Assembly: GCA_021768085.1 (NCBI GenBank)
Contig: JAETOJ010000016.1
Span: forward strand, 1 to 59,240
Reading direction: 5' to 3'
Length of the DNA: 59,240 nt
From: Bacillota bacterium
Lineage (GTDB): Bacteria; Bacillota; Clostridia; Oscillospirales; Oscillospiraceae
The position numbers were made by a program, and so were the translations under genes. The notes below the pieces were generated by a model, which saw nothing but the letters and a program-made list of their open reading frames with translations, was not told the origin of the DNA and did no database searches. This document shows positions 34,347 through 43,464 of this stretch, in pieces. The stretch's first letter is position 1, and every line of letters begins with the position of its first letter.

Positions 34347-35573
34347 TTAGGATTTTTTCACTTTTCCGGCCGGGGCCTTGGCCTTGCGCAGCTTCAGCAC
34401 GTCCTTGTAGAAGGCGTCCAGCCCCCGCTTGGTGGGGAAGACGGCCACGTACATCTGGTTGCCCATGGCGTCGGACAGCACGTCGGGGATCCGGCCCATT
34501 AGCTTCAGCTGGGCGCCGTACTTGACCAGAATGTCCGCGTGGCTCAGGGCGAAGTCCTTGCCGTCCCGCCGCCCGGCATAGGCGCAGAAGGCGTGCTCCC
34601 CGTCCTTTAGGGTGGAGCGGTCGAAGGCGATCATGTCCGCCCAGATCTTGTAGACGTTGGTGGAGTTGGCAAAGTTCATCATGTCCGGGCTGAACCCGCC
34701 GCAGGGCCGCATATTGACCTCCAGGGCCACCACGTCCCCCTCTTTGCCCATGCCCTCCTGATCCTGGGTGAGGCGGAAGAACTCGAAGTGGACGAAGCGG
34801 CTTTTCACGCCGAAGCTTTTGACGGTGGCCCGGCCCGCCTTCCGGGTATCGGCGGGGAGATCCTTGACGATATAGTAGATGGAGTTGTCCTCGTCGTTGA
34901 CAATGTCCATGATGGACATGGGGGTGACATTGCCCGTCTCAAAGATGGGGTTCCCTTGGGAGTCGATGATGGCGTCGTAGGAGTTGACCTCCGCGTGGAT
35001 GAACTCCTCCATGATGTAGGTCACGTCCTGCCTGGTTTCCAGGAAGCGCTTCAGATCCGCCTGGCAGGACAACTTGTGGGTGTCGGAGGCGCCCACGCCG
35101 TTGTCCGGCTTCACCACCACCGGCCAGCCCACCTCCTGGATGAAGGCCAGACAGCCCTGCTCGTCGTCCACAATATGCCACCGGGCCACAGGGATGCCCG
35201 CCTTCTGATAGAACTCCTTCATCCGGGACTTGTACTTGATTCGGGGCATATCCTCTGTCTGGAAGCCGGAGGTGATGTGAAAATCGGTGCGCAGCATGGC
35301 GTCACGCTCCAGCCAGTACTCGTTGTTGGACTCCAGCCAGTCGATGCGCCCGTACTTGAAGATAAAATAGGCCACGGCCTGGTACACCTCGTCGTAGCTC
35401 TCCAGGCTGTCCACCCTGTAGTATTCGTTGAGGCTATCCTTCAGCTCACCGGACAGCCCGTCATAGGGCGCGTCCCCGATGCCCAGCACGTTCATGCCGT
35501 TGTTTTTCAGCTCCCGGCAGAACTGCCAGTAGTTGGTGGGAAAGTTGGGGGAAATGAAGATGACGTTTTTCAT
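34347..35573 (-). CDS. ATP-grasp ligase-like protein
   Basis: A 408-residue protein with a pre-ATP-grasp domain (VIFISPNFPTNYWQFCRELK...) and an ATP-grasp core related to carbamoyl-phosphate synthase large subunit. Visible are the lysine-rich strand WPVVVKPDNGVGASDTHKLS, the hinge YIMEEFIHAEVNSYDAIIDS, and metal-binding ALEVNMRPCGGFSPDMMNFA. It should form an amide or ester-like bond between a carboxylate and a nucleophile, using ATP. The ATG at 35573 follows GAAGGA. Two esterase genes lie upstream on the same strand; the three look like one biosynthetic or modifying unit of unknown product. Confidence 0.85.
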   Translation of the reverse strand: MKNVIFISPNFPTNYWQFCRELKNNGMNVLGIGDAPYDGLSGELKDSLNEYYRVDSLESYDEVYQAVAYFIFKYGRIDWLESNNEYWLERDAMLRTDFHITSGFQTEDMPRIKYKSRMKEFYQKAGIPVARWHIVDDEQGCLAFIQEVGWPVVVKPDNGVGASDTHKLSCQADLKRFLETRQDVTYIMEEFIHAEVNSYDAIIDSQGNPIFETGNVTPMSIMDIVNDEDNSIYYIVKDLPADTRKAGRATVKSFGVKSRFVHFEFFRLTQDQEGMGKEGDVVALEVNMRPCGGFSPDMMNFANSTNVYKIWADMIAFDRSTLKDGEHAFCAYAGRRDGKDFALSHADILVKYGAQLKLMGRIPDVLSDAMGNQMYVAVFPTKRGLDAFYKDVLKLRKAKAPAGKVKKS

Positions 35574-35691
35574 GGGGATTCCTTCTCTCTTTTTGTTTCG
35601 CGGTTCGGACGGTCGGACGCGCCGGATCGGGCAGAGCGGCCGCCTTGTCCGCCGCACCCTGACGGGCGCGGGGAAAGGGCTTCCTCAGAGC

Positions 35692-36450
35692 TTACCTCTG
35701 ATCCAGCAGGTAGGGCACGAAGTAGGCCACCTGTTTATACCACCAGTCCCAGTCGTGGGACACGTCCCAGCCCCAGAAGTCCACCCAGAGGTGGATGTTC
35801 TTCCGGAAGCAGATATCCGCCAACTGCCGGGTGGACTCCGGGAGCTCCCAGGGGCCCTGGCCCACGCAGACGACCCCTTTTTTCTTATTGTACAGCTCAA
35901 TATACGGGTGATCGTTGGGCATACCCGCCAGATAGTGCACCGGGGAGTTGCGGTACACGACCTCGTCCATATAGCCGTCGAAACCATAGTCCGCAGTGTA
36001 GATCCCGCTGAGGGCCAGCAGCCGGTCGAACAGATCCGGGCGGCGGAAGAACAGGTTAGCGGCGTGGGTGGCTCCCAGGCTGCACCCGAAGGCCATCACC
36101 CCAGGCTCTCCCGTCCAGCCGTTGCGCTCATTCACCATGGCCCGCATAAAAGGCACCACCTCGTCGGTGATATAGGCGATCCACTGCTCGTACCGGCGGA
36201 TGCGCCAGTAGGGGTCGCCTTCCTTGTCCGACCAGCTCTCCTTATCTATGGTGTCGATGGAGAACACCATCACCTGGCCGGAGTCGATCCAGACAGACCA
36301 TGCGTCCGTCATCTTGAAGTTCTCAAAGTCAAAGAACCGCCCGTCCTGGCAGGGGATGAACAGCACGGGCCGCCCCCGGTGGCCGTATACCTTCATCTCC
36401 ATGTCCCGGCCCAGGGCGGAGCTGTAGTGCTTAAAATACTGTGTCTCCAT
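35692..36450 (-). CDS. Alpha/beta-hydrolase esterase 1
   Basis: A 252-residue protein of the esterase (Fes/esterase D-like) group without a signal peptide. Nucleophile elbow is GVMAFGCSLGATHAANLFF; the Asp and His likely lie in LWVDFWGWDVSHDWDWWYKQ. The N-terminus YFKHYSSALGRDMEMKVYGH resembles small-molecule ester hydrolases that contact an aromatic or peptide ester. It lies between the second esterase and the ATP-grasp gene (118-base gap). Confidence 0.85.
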   Translation of the reverse strand: METQYFKHYSSALGRDMEMKVYGHRGRPVLFIPCQDGRFFDFENFKMTDAWSVWIDSGQVMVFSIDTIDKESWSDKEGDPYWRIRRYEQWIAYITDEVVPFMRAMVNERNGWTGEPGVMAFGCSLGATHAANLFFRRPDLFDRLLALSGIYTADYGFDGYMDEVVYRNSPVHYLAGMPNDHPYIELYNKKKGVVCVGQGPWELPESTRQLADICFRKNIHLWVDFWGWDVSHDWDWWYKQVAYFVPYLLDQR

Positions 36451-36488
36451 AGGTGTTCCTCCTGTCGTCTGTTTTGCCCGCGGGGCGT

Positions 36489-37259
36489 TCAGCTCTCTCT
36501 ACCATAGAGCAGGGTGCGTATAAAAAATGGGATCTGCCGCTCCCAGCTGGCCTCGCAGTGCTCCCCGCCGGGGATGATGCGAAAGTCCAGCCCGATGCGC
36601 TTTTCCGAGAGCAGGGCCGCTGCCCGTCCCAGCTGCCGCAGCTGGGTGGGGTGGTTGTCCAGCTCCAGGGAGCCATAGTCCATATACAATACCGTGTCCG
36701 GCGCCACCCGGGCAGAGCGGATCAGGTTTTCCACCCGCCCCGGGGCCACCCACAGAGAGGGGGACAGCGCCGCCGCCCGGGAGAACACGCGGTTATACTC
36801 CAGCAGGGCGTACAGGCTCATCAGCCCCCCCATGGAGCTACCGGCGATGAAGGTGTCCTCTCGGCCGGGGAGGGTGGGGAACGCTCGGTCGATCTCGGGT
36901 TTAAACACCCGGGTCATCCACTCCATGGTGATCTTCCCCCGGCCCGTCACCTTTTTAAACTGGGGGGTGCGGAAGGTAAAGGGGGAGTACTCGCTCAGCC
37001 GCCCATTGTCCGGGTGGTGGTTGCACTCCACCGCCGCCACCAGGATCTGGGTCTGGGTGGCGTCCAGATAGTCCCCCAGACCCCAGCTTTTGCCGTAGGT
37101 GGCGTCCTCGTCAAAAAAGACATTGTGCCCGTCGAACATATAGAGCACCGGGTAGCGCAGGTCGTGGTTCTCCTCCCAGGAGTCAGGCAGGTAGACATAG
37201 GCCCGGCGGGGCTCGTCGCCGGTGAGGGCGGGTATGGTGAGGTTCCATTGATCGATCAT
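36489..37259 (-). CDS. Alpha/beta-hydrolase esterase 2 (enterochelin esterase-like)
   Basis: A 256-residue putative esterase with RRAYVYLPDSWEENHDLRYP then VLYMFDGHNVFFDEDATYGK, typical of the esterase-D/Fes group. Nucleophile elbow is FIAGSSMGGLMSLYALL, with Asp in YMDYGSLELDN and a C-terminal His in IPGGEHCEASWERQIPFF. The start is either ATG 37259 or TTG 37265, both downstream of AAAGGA. It is the first gene of the esterase-esterase-ATP-grasp unit, which would both make and cleave ester or amide bonds. Confidence 0.85.
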   Translation of the reverse strand: MIDQWNLTIPALTGDEPRRAYVYLPDSWEENHDLRYPVLYMFDGHNVFFDEDATYGKSWGLGDYLDATQTQILVAAVECNHHPDNGRLSEYSPFTFRTPQFKKVTGRGKITMEWMTRVFKPEIDRAFPTLPGREDTFIAGSSMGGLMSLYALLEYNRVFSRAAALSPSLWVAPGRVENLIRSARVAPDTVLYMDYGSLELDNHPTQLRQLGRAAALLSEKRIGLDFRIIPGGEHCEASWERQIPFFIRTLLYGRES

Positions 37260-37433
37260 GAACAAGGCGTCCTTTCCTGCTTCAAAGCGTTGATGGATTA
37301 CAGTTTAGCACAGCAGCGGGGAAAAATCAACCGGCGGATTGCGTGAGGCCCGCCCTGGGCCCTATTTTAGGCAAAATGATGGACGCCCACCCTGGTCTCG
37401 CCCCCTGCCGCTGGCCTTTTTTTGAAAAAACGG

Positions 37434-37462
37434 TTGATAATTCCCGCCGGGCGTGATAAAAT
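37434..37462 (+). promoter_or_regulatory. SRP RNA promoter
   Basis: TTGATA (37434-37439), a 17-base spacer and TAAAAT (37457-37462), a near-consensus strong promoter. Transcription would begin around 37469, matching the 5' end of the SRP RNA. Confidence 0.75.
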
Positions 37463-37469
37463 AACCGAT

Positions 37470-37795
37470 AGCCTGCCAAGCGCCTCAGCGCGGGGTAAGG
37501 CCGCGATAGTCGGGGAGATAGCGGTGCCCTGTACCTGCAATCCGCTACAGCAGGGATGAATCCCGGCCCCCGGAGGCGGGATGTGCCGCCTGCCCCATAT
37601 AAGTAGCGATGATGGATCGGTCCCGCGCAACGCCCACCCGTGAACCGTGTCAGGCGGGGAACCGAGCAGCACTAAGCGGACCCGGACGTGTGCCGCGGGG
37701 CTGCCGATCCTGAGCCGGCTGTATGGGTAACGGGCATATGCCGTCCTTCAAAGGCCGGTTCGCGGTCTTACCATGCGCTGAGACGCCTTGCCCCG
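37470..37795 (+). ncRNA. ffs: Signal recognition particle RNA, large bacterial type
   Basis: The conserved helix 8 core is visible at about 37650-37670, with GTCAGG, GGAACCGAGCAGC and ACTAAGCGG in order, the hallmark of SRP RNA that binds Ffh. The 5' segment AAGCGCCTCAGCGC (37478 on) pairs with 3' GCGCTGAGACGCCTT (ending 37789), closing a long Alu-type domain. This is therefore the ~300-base Firmicutes form, not the short 4.5S RNA. Ends are estimated to within about 5-10 bases. It lies directly upstream of dnaX, the usual Firmicutes location. It works with Ffh in co-translational membrane targeting. Confidence 0.85.
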
Positions 37796-37891
37796 GCGGG
37801 GGGCTGGCCGGTCGTTTGTTTCTTGTGAAAACGGATGGAGCGCGGCGCGGACGTGGCGCTGCGCATTTCTTTTATGCTGAGGTGGTTTTCC

Positions 37892-39637
37892 ATGTACCAG
37901 GCGCTGTACCGCAAGTGGCGCTCCCGCACCTTTGATCAGGTGGTGGGGCAGGAGCACGTGACCCAGACGCTGAAGCGGCAGGTGGAGACCGGGCGGCTGT
38001 CCCATGCCTACCTGTTCACCGGTACCCGGGGGACGGGCAAGACCTCCTGCGCCAAGTTGCTGGCCCGGGCAGTGAACTGTGAACATCCCGTAGAGGGAAG
38101 CCCTTGCAATCACTGTCCCTCCTGCGTGGGCATTGAGAACGGATCCATCCTGGACGTACTGGAGCTGGACGCCGCCTCCAACAACCGAGTGGACGACATC
38201 CGGGCCATTCTGGATGAGGCGGTGTATACCCCCGCCACAGTGAAGAAGCGGGTTTACATCATTGATGAGGTGCATATGCTCTCCGCCCAGGCGTTTAACG
38301 CCCTGCTGCAAATCTTGGAGGAGCCGCCGGAGCACTTGATGTTTATTCTGGCCACCACCGAGATCCACAAGGTGCCCGCCACCATCAAGAGTCGGTGCCA
38401 GCAGTTTTCTTTCAAACGCATTCGGGCCGAGGACATCGCCGCCCATCTGCTCCATGTGGCGGGGGAGGAGGGCTTTGCCCTCACCGAGGGCGGGGCGGCC
38501 CTCATCGCGCGGCTGGCGGATGGCGGAATGCGGGACGCGCTGTCCCTGCTGGATCAGTGCTCCGGTGGAGGGGCCGGGGCGGTGGACGAGGAGCGGGTGT
38601 ACGCCTGCTTGGGGCTGGCGGGGAATGTGGAGACCGCCCGGCTGTTGATGGATGCGGCCCAGGGGGATACGGCTTCCGCCCTGGAGCGGTTGGATGGGCT
38701 GTACGCCAACGGTAAGGAGATGACCGCCCTGGCGGGAGAGCTGTCCGCCCTGGTGCGGGATCTGCTGGTGCGCAAGACCGCGCCTAAGGCAGGTTCCGCT
38801 CTGATGACCGGCGGCTTCGACGGGGAGACCCTGCGGAAGCTGTCCGCCCAATTCGACGTGCCCCGGCTGGTGCAGATGCTGGCTTTGTTACAGAGAACAG
38901 CGGCGGATCTGGCCCGGTCCGCAAATCGCCGCACCGATCTGGAGCTGTGCGTGGTGACGCTGTGCGATCCCACGCTGGATCCCTCCCCGGCGGGGCTGGC
39001 CGCCCGGATGGCGCGGCTGGAGCAGGGGGGCGTACTCGCCCCGGTTCAGGCCGCGCCCCAGTCGAGGCCCGCCCCAAAACGGGAAGTGCCCTCGGCGGCT
39101 CCACCTGTGCCCCGGGAGGAGCCGCCCTTACCCGACGAGCCGCCTCTGCCGGAGGAACCCCCAATGGAGCGGGACGTACCCCTGCCGGAAGAACCCCCGG
39201 TGGAGCGGGAGGCTCCCAGACCCGTACCCGCGCTCCGGGAGGAGAAGCCCCTCCAGTCCCCGGCGGCGGAGCCGGAGCCCGTCCCGGCCAACGTCCCCGG
39301 CTGGCCGGGGTGGGCCGCCTTTGTGGAGCGGCTCAAGGGAGTGCTGGACATCGGCGACTACAGCTTGATCAAAAATCCTGCCATGGCGGAGGGGCGTTTT
39401 GACGGACACAAGCTCACAATCTGGACGAATATTGAGGTGGTGCGCACCACGCTGGGTAAAGCGGAGGTGGCCCAGGCCATGGCCCGACTGTGCCAACAGC
39501 TGACCGGCGTTGCCCGACAGGTGGAGGTCAAGGAGGGGCAGGCCCCGGCTGAGGAGCTACCTGCTGCCGCAGAAGGGGCAGCGGATCCGCTGGACGCATT
39601 TCTGGTGGACGCGGGGCCCAACATCATCGTAGAGTAG
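37892..39637 (+). CDS. dnaX: DNA polymerase III subunit gamma/tau
   Basis: A 581-residue clamp-loader ATPase. It begins [20 protein letters not shown]; Walker A is [20 protein letters not shown]; the zinc module has Cys in [16 protein letters not shown]; Walker B with sensor is [20 protein letters not shown]. Residues ~390-470 are an acidic Pro/Glu-rich linker, followed by a C-terminal domain (about 490-575). ATG 37892 with GAGGTGG upstream is chosen over an upstream in-frame ATG that overlaps the RNA leader. No slippery heptamer for gamma/tau frameshifting is visible. It loads the sliding clamp at replication forks. Confidence 0.96.
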   Translation: MYQALYRKWRSRTFDQVVGQEHVTQTLKRQVETGRLSHAYLFTGTRGTGKTSCAKLLARAVNCEHPVEGSPCNHCPSCVGIENGSILDVLELDAASNNRVDDIRAILDEAVYTPATVKKRVYIIDEVHMLSAQAFNALLQILEEPPEHLMFILATTEIHKVPATIKSRCQQFSFKRIRAEDIAAHLLHVAGEEGFALTEGGAALIARLADGGMRDALSLLDQCSGGGAGAVDEERVYACLGLAGNVETARLLMDAAQGDTASALERLDGLYANGKEMTALAGELSALVRDLLVRKTAPKAGSALMTGGFDGETLRKLSAQFDVPRLVQMLALLQRTAADLARSANRRTDLELCVVTLCDPTLDPSPAGLAARMARLEQGGVLAPVQAAPQSRPAPKREVPSAAPPVPREEPPLPDEPPLPEEPPMERDVPLPEEPPVEREAPRPVPALREEKPLQSPAAEPEPVPANVPGWPGWAAFVERLKGVLDIGDYSLIKNPAMAEGRFDGHKLTIWTNIEVVRTTLGKAEVAQAMARLCQQLTGVARQVEVKEGQAPAEELPAAAEGAADPLDAFLVDAGPNIIVE

Positions 39638-39698
39638 TGTGACACAGCGTCCCCGCCCCGGCGGAGGACGGGAAAAATCCATACAGGAGGCAATAAAC

Positions 39699-40046
39699 AT
39701 GGCAAAGGGATTCAACAGCCGCGGCATGGGCGGCATGGGGGGCGGCAACATGAACAACATGATCCGCCAGGCCCAGAAGATGCAGCAGGATATGCTCAAG
39801 GCCCAGGAGGAGCTGGAGAGCAAGACCTACGAGGCCGCCGCGGGGGGTGGCGTGGTGTCTGCCGCGGTGTCTGGTAAAAAGGAGCTGGTGTCGGTCACCA
39901 TCGACCCCGAGGCGGTGGATCCGGACGACGTGGAGATGCTCCAGGATCTCATCGTGGCCGCCGTCAACGAGGCGCTGCGCAAGGCTACCGAAGACGCCGC
40001 CAGCCAGATGTCCCGGCTCACCGGCGGGCTGAATCTGCCGTTCTAA
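39699..40046 (+). CDS. YbaB/EbfC-family nucleoid-associated protein
   Basis: A 115-residue DNA-binding protein. A Gly/Met-rich start ([20 protein letters not shown]) is followed by the helix [20 protein letters not shown] and the beta part [26 protein letters not shown] precedes the ATG. It follows dnaX by 61 bases, the usual dnaX-ybaB order, but recR, normally next, is absent and a NUDIX gene follows. The glycine-rich N-terminus is common in Clostridia. Confidence 0.92.
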   Translation: MAKGFNSRGMGGMGGGNMNNMIRQAQKMQQDMLKAQEELESKTYEAAAGGGVVSAAVSGKKELVSVTIDPEAVDPDDVEMLQDLIVAAVNEALRKATEDAASQMSRLTGGLNLPF

Positions 40047-40059
40047 AAGGGCACCGGAT

Positions 40060-40551
40060 ATGTACAACAGCACGCTGTGTTATCTGGAAAATCCACAAGG
40101 AGAGTACCTGATGCTTCACCGGGTGAAGAAACAGGTGGACATCAATAAAGGCAAGTGGATCGGCATAGGCGGCAAATTTGAGGAGGGGGAGAGCCCCGAC
40201 GAGTGCCTGCGCCGGGAGGTTCGGGAGGAGACGGGCCTGACCCTGACTGAATTCCAGTTCCGGGGCGTAGTCACCTTCCTGTGCAATGACAGCGGCTCGG
40301 ATCAGTATATGTACCTGTTCACCGCCACGGGCTGGACAGGGGAGCTGAACCCGGACTGTAGCGAGGGCGACCTGGCCTGGGTGCCCAAGGGGAAGGTATT
40401 GGATCTGCCCATCTGGGAGGGGGACGAGATCTTCCTCAAGCTGCTGGCGGAGGACGCCTCGCCTTTCCTGCTCACCCTGGACTACCGGAGCGAAGGTGAG
40501 CGCCTGGTACGGGCCGTGCTGAACGGCAAGACCATCGGATCAAATGGATAA
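40060..40551 (+). CDS. NUDIX hydrolase (MutT-like)
   Basis: A 163-residue NUDIX protein. The full box GKFEEGESPDECLRREVREE then TGL fits GX5EX7REUXEEXGU. The N-terminal MYNSTLCYLENPQGEYLMLH and strand KWIGIGG resemble 8-oxo-dGTP diphosphatase/YtkD-type members. It starts 14 bases after ybaB, so it is cotranscribed, and probably cleans oxidised nucleotides or another nucleoside diphosphate derivative. A 3' extension beyond the NUDIX core (about 120-163) is unassigned. Confidence 0.9.
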   Translation: MYNSTLCYLENPQGEYLMLHRVKKQVDINKGKWIGIGGKFEEGESPDECLRREVREETGLTLTEFQFRGVVTFLCNDSGSDQYMYLFTATGWTGELNPDCSEGDLAWVPKGKVLDLPIWEGDEIFLKLLAEDASPFLLTLDYRSEGERLVRAVLNGKTIGSNG

Positions 40552-40566
40552 GGAGATGGATGTCAT

Positions 40567-42270
40567 ATGAAATTTTCCGAGATGCCCTATGAGCGCCCCG
40601 ATTGGGAGGCGTTCAAAGCGAAGCAGGCCGAATTTACCGCCCGCCTCAAGGCGGCGGAAAGCTATGGCGAAGCCAGGGCCGTCTTTCTGGAAAAGGAGAA
40701 CACCGACAAACACACGGAGACGATGTCCACGCTGGCCAGCATTCGCAACTCCATCGACACCCGGGACAAGTTCTATGATAGCGAGATGGATTTCTGGAAC
40801 GCCGCCCTGCCTGAGTGGGAGGAGTGCGAGCAGGCGTGGAATATCGCCATGCTGGAATCTCCCTTCCGGAAGGAGTTCGAGGCGGAGTACGGCGGTCTGA
40901 TGTTCCTCAACACGGAGATCGCCCTGAAAGCCTTCTCCCCAGAGATCGTGCCCCAGTGTCAGAAGGAGAACAGCCTCACCCAGGAGTACCAGAAACTCAT
41001 TGCCTCCGCCAAGGTTCCCTTTGAGGGCAAGACCTACACCCTGGCCCAGATGGGCCCCTTCCAGAATGACTCGGATGACGCCCGCCGCCTGGCTGCCTGG
41101 AAAGCGGTGGGGACATGGTACAAGGAGCACCAGGCCGACCTGGATCGCATCTATGACGAGCTGATCCACCTGCGGGACGAGATGGGCCGCAAGCTGGGTT
41201 ATGAGGGGTACACCACCCTGGGCTACTACCGTATGAAGCGCAACTGTTACGGCAAAGAGGATGTGGAGCAGTTCCGGGCCGCTGTGCGCAAGTATCTGGT
41301 GCCCCTGGCCGAGCGGATCTTCCGGGAGCAGGCCCGCCGAATCGGGGTGGAGTACCCCTTGAGCTATGCCGACAACGCCCTGAAGTTCCGCTCCGGCAAC
41401 CCAAAGCCCCAGGGCACGGCGGACGAAATCATCGCTCAGGGCAAGAAGTTTTATAACGAGCTGTCCCCGGAGACCTCTGAGTTCTTCCAGACCATGCTGG
41501 ATAACGAGCTGCTGGACGTACTGGCTACCGAGGGCAAGGCCGGGGGCGGCTACTGCACCTCCATCCCGGATTACAAGGTGCCCTTCATCTTTGCCAATTT
41601 CAACGGTACCCAGGGGGATGTAGAGGTGGTGACCCACGAGGCGGGGCATGCCTTCGCCTGCTGGATGAACCGGGATCGGGTGCCCGCCAGCTACATCTGG
41701 CCTGGTATGGAGGCCTGCGAGGTGCATTCCATGTCCATGGAGTTCATGGCCTGGCCCTGGGCGGAGGGCTTCTTCGGCCCGGACACCAAGAAATTCCTCT
41801 ACAGCCACCTGGCCGGGGCGCTGACCTTTATCCCCTACGGCACCCTGGTGGACCACTTCCAGCATGAGGTCTATGCCAATCCGGACATGACCCCTGCCCA
41901 GCGCCACGCGGTCTGGAAGGAGCTCCAGCACCAGTATATGCCCTGGGTGCGGCTGGACGGGGACATCCCCTTCTTTGCCGACGGCGAGGCATGGCAGCGG
42001 CAGAGCCACATCTATGAGGCTCCGTTCTACTATATCGACTACTGCCTGGCCCAGACGGTGGCGTTGGAGTTCTGGGCGCTGCTCCAGAAGGACAAAAAGG
42101 CGGCCTGGGAGAAGTACATGGCCTACACCCGCCAGGGCGGCAGCTGCACCTTCACCGACCTGTTGAAAAACGCTGGGCTGGACACCCCCTTCGACGAGAA
42201 GTGCCTGCGGGAGGTGTGCGAGACCGCCGGCCAGTGGTTGGACGGCTTCGATCTCACCGGCATCGCGTAA
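40567..42270 (+). CDS. M3-family oligoendopeptidase
   Basis: A 567-residue zinc metallopeptidase of family M3 (PepF/oligoendopeptidase type), cytoplasmic, cutting short peptides. Zinc motif H357/E358/H361 lies in VVTHEAGHAFACWMN; the third ligand is likely in EACEVHSMSMEFMAWPW. The N-terminus MKFSEMPYERPDWEAFKAKQ and IRNSIDTRDKFYDSEMDFWN are typical. AGGAG precedes the ATG, 15 bases after the NUDIX stop. It closes the dnaX operon before paired hairpins. Confidence 0.94.
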   Translation: MKFSEMPYERPDWEAFKAKQAEFTARLKAAESYGEARAVFLEKENTDKHTETMSTLASIRNSIDTRDKFYDSEMDFWNAALPEWEECEQAWNIAMLESPFRKEFEAEYGGLMFLNTEIALKAFSPEIVPQCQKENSLTQEYQKLIASAKVPFEGKTYTLAQMGPFQNDSDDARRLAAWKAVGTWYKEHQADLDRIYDELIHLRDEMGRKLGYEGYTTLGYYRMKRNCYGKEDVEQFRAAVRKYLVPLAERIFREQARRIGVEYPLSYADNALKFRSGNPKPQGTADEIIAQGKKFYNELSPETSEFFQTMLDNELLDVLATEGKAGGGYCTSIPDYKVPFIFANFNGTQGDVEVVTHEAGHAFACWMNRDRVPASYIWPGMEACEVHSMSMEFMAWPWAEGFFGPDTKKFLYSHLAGALTFIPYGTLVDHFQHEVYANPDMTPAQRHAVWKELQHQYMPWVRLDGDIPFFADGEAWQRQSHIYEAPFYYIDYCLAQTVALEFWALLQKDKKAAWEKYMAYTRQGGSCTFTDLLKNAGLDTPFDEKCLREVCETAGQWLDGFDLTGIA

Positions 42271-42287
42271 GAGAGCAAAAAAGAAGA

Positions 42288-42317
42288 ACCCCCGGGACGA
42301 GCCTTCGTCCCGGGGGT
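42288..42317 (+). terminator. Terminator hairpin, copy 1
   Basis: A 13-bp stem ACCCCCGGGACGA / TCGTCCCGGGGGT with GCCT loop, 17 bases after the M3 peptidase stop. It is identical to the copy at 42403-42432. Confidence 0.7.
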
Positions 42318-42322
42318 GAGTT

Positions 42323-42401
42323 TGTCGAAAAAACCGCTTCTGTCCCGATTTCGGGAAGGAAGATAGTGTGAAAGAAACCCAGGAAGGGTGTCTTTCACGT
42401 T
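42323..42401. repeat. 79-bp dispersed repeat, copy 1
   Basis: Matches 48406-48484 at 74 of 79 positions. It contains an extended hairpin in which GTGAAAGA pairs with TCTTTCAC and inner ACCC with GGGT, plus a smaller stem CCCGA/TCGGG near the left. In both copies it sits between strong hairpins in a gap next to a surface-protein gene. It has no coding potential; it may be a mobile palindromic element or a structured RNA. Confidence 0.7.
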
Positions 42402-42402
42402 G

Positions 42403-42432
42403 ACCCCCGGGACGAGCCTTCGTCCCGGGGGT
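42403..42432 (-). terminator. Terminator hairpin, copy 2
   Basis: Identical 30-base hairpin to 42288-42317, nine bases after the SLH gene stop on the minus strand. The pair flanks the 79-bp repeat. Confidence 0.7.
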
Positions 42433-42440
42433 TTGTGCTG

Positions 42441-43451
42441 CTATTTCGCGATGTTCTTCTGGAAACGCATGAGGATAGCGGCCACCTGGGCCCGGATGGC
42501 GGAGCCCTGGGGCTGGAGGAAGGTTGTGCCGCCGTTGGCTACGCCGTTGATGAGCTTGGCCTGGTTGGCCCAGGCCAGGGCGTCGGCAGCGTACCCGCTG
42601 ACCCTGCCCGCGTCGGGGAACAGGGCGGACAGGTTGGCCCTGCCGCTCACGTCGTAGGCCTTGTACTTGGCGTAGTTGAACAGGATGGTGGCAAGCTGCT
42701 CCCGGGTGATGGCGGCCTCGGGCCGGAACGTCCCGTCGGTGTAGCCGTTGACAATGCACTCCGACGAGGCCCAGCGGACGGCCTCGGTGTACCAGCTGGC
42801 GGGCACGTCGGTGAAGGGCATCAGGTAGTTCACCACCGGCTCCCCCTCCAGCCGCCAGAGGATGGTGACGATCATGGCCCGGGTGGTGGTTTTGTTGGGC
42901 TCGAACAGGGTGCCGCCGGTGCCATTCATCAGCTGGGCGGCGTAGACGTAGGCCACCGCGTCGTGATACCACTGGCCCTCGGGCACGTCGGTGAAGGGCA
43001 GGGCCACGGTGGGAGAGCCCACGCCCACCGTGGTGTAGGACAGCTCCCGGCCGCCCCCTGCCTCCAGATCCAGCAGCTTCACGCCGGTGGCGGCGGTGAT
43101 CCGGAAGGCGCTGTCCGCGGTGAGCACGCCCAGCAGAATGGCGTCCCCCTGGTTGATCTGGTTGCGGGAGGTGACATAGAGGGTGACGCTGTTTCCGCTG
43201 ACGGTGAGGGCAGTGTGGGTCTCGCCACCGGACAGGGCGGGGGCAAACTGAAAACCGACGGGGGCTCTGTCCAGGGTTAGGGTGATCTGCACAGAGTCGA
43301 AGCTGCCGGACAGCCCTCGGAGGGTGACGGTCTGGCCGGCGGTGCCCTGGCCGTCCACCTGTACCCAGAGGGGGGAGGCGGCGGAGGCCGGGCCGATGAG
43401 CAGGGCGGCAGCCAGCGCCGCGGCCAGCAGCAGGGAAAGAATGCGTTTCAT
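42441..43451 (-). CDS. SLH-anchored surface protein with cohesin-like N-terminal domain
   Basis: A 336-residue exported protein. Signal peptide MKRILSLLLAAALAAALLIG ends PASAA. Residues ~26-145 form an all-beta domain (GTAGQTVTLRGLSGSFDSVQ ... DAILLGVLTADSAFRITAAT), whose pattern resembles a divergent cohesin. Three S-layer homology modules follow: LPFTDVPEGQWYHDAVAYVY, MPFTDVPASWYTEAVRWASS and ALFPDAGRVSGYAADALAWA. SLH modules bind pyruvylated cell-wall polymer. The gene starts 13 bases after the dockerin-bearing M60 peptidase, so it may anchor that enzyme. The SLH call is firm; the cohesin reading is my inference. Confidence 0.85.
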   Translation of the reverse strand: MKRILSLLLAAALAAALLIGPASAASPLWVQVDGQGTAGQTVTLRGLSGSFDSVQITLTLDRAPVGFQFAPALSGGETHTALTVSGNSVTLYVTSRNQINQGDAILLGVLTADSAFRITAATGVKLLDLEAGGGRELSYTTVGVGSPTVALPFTDVPEGQWYHDAVAYVYAAQLMNGTGGTLFEPNKTTTRAMIVTILWRLEGEPVVNYLMPFTDVPASWYTEAVRWASSECIVNGYTDGTFRPEAAITREQLATILFNYAKYKAYDVSGRANLSALFPDAGRVSGYAADALAWANQAKLINGVANGGTTFLQPQGSAIRAQVAAILMRFQKNIAK

Positions 43452-43464
43452 GGTTGGCCCTCCT

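Noticed and set aside
37892..39637. Programmed frameshift making a short gamma form of DnaX
   Set aside because: No A-rich slippery heptamer with a downstream hairpin is visible in the gene.
39699..40551. recR expected after ybaB
   Set aside because: The next frame is unmistakably a NUDIX hydrolase. No recR motif (Toprim, Cys4 zinc finger) is present in the window.
40540..42972. A minus-strand open frame of about 810 codons across the M3 peptidase and repeat region
   Set aside because: It spans two unrelated genes and two terminators with low-complexity composition; it is an antisense artefact of high GC.
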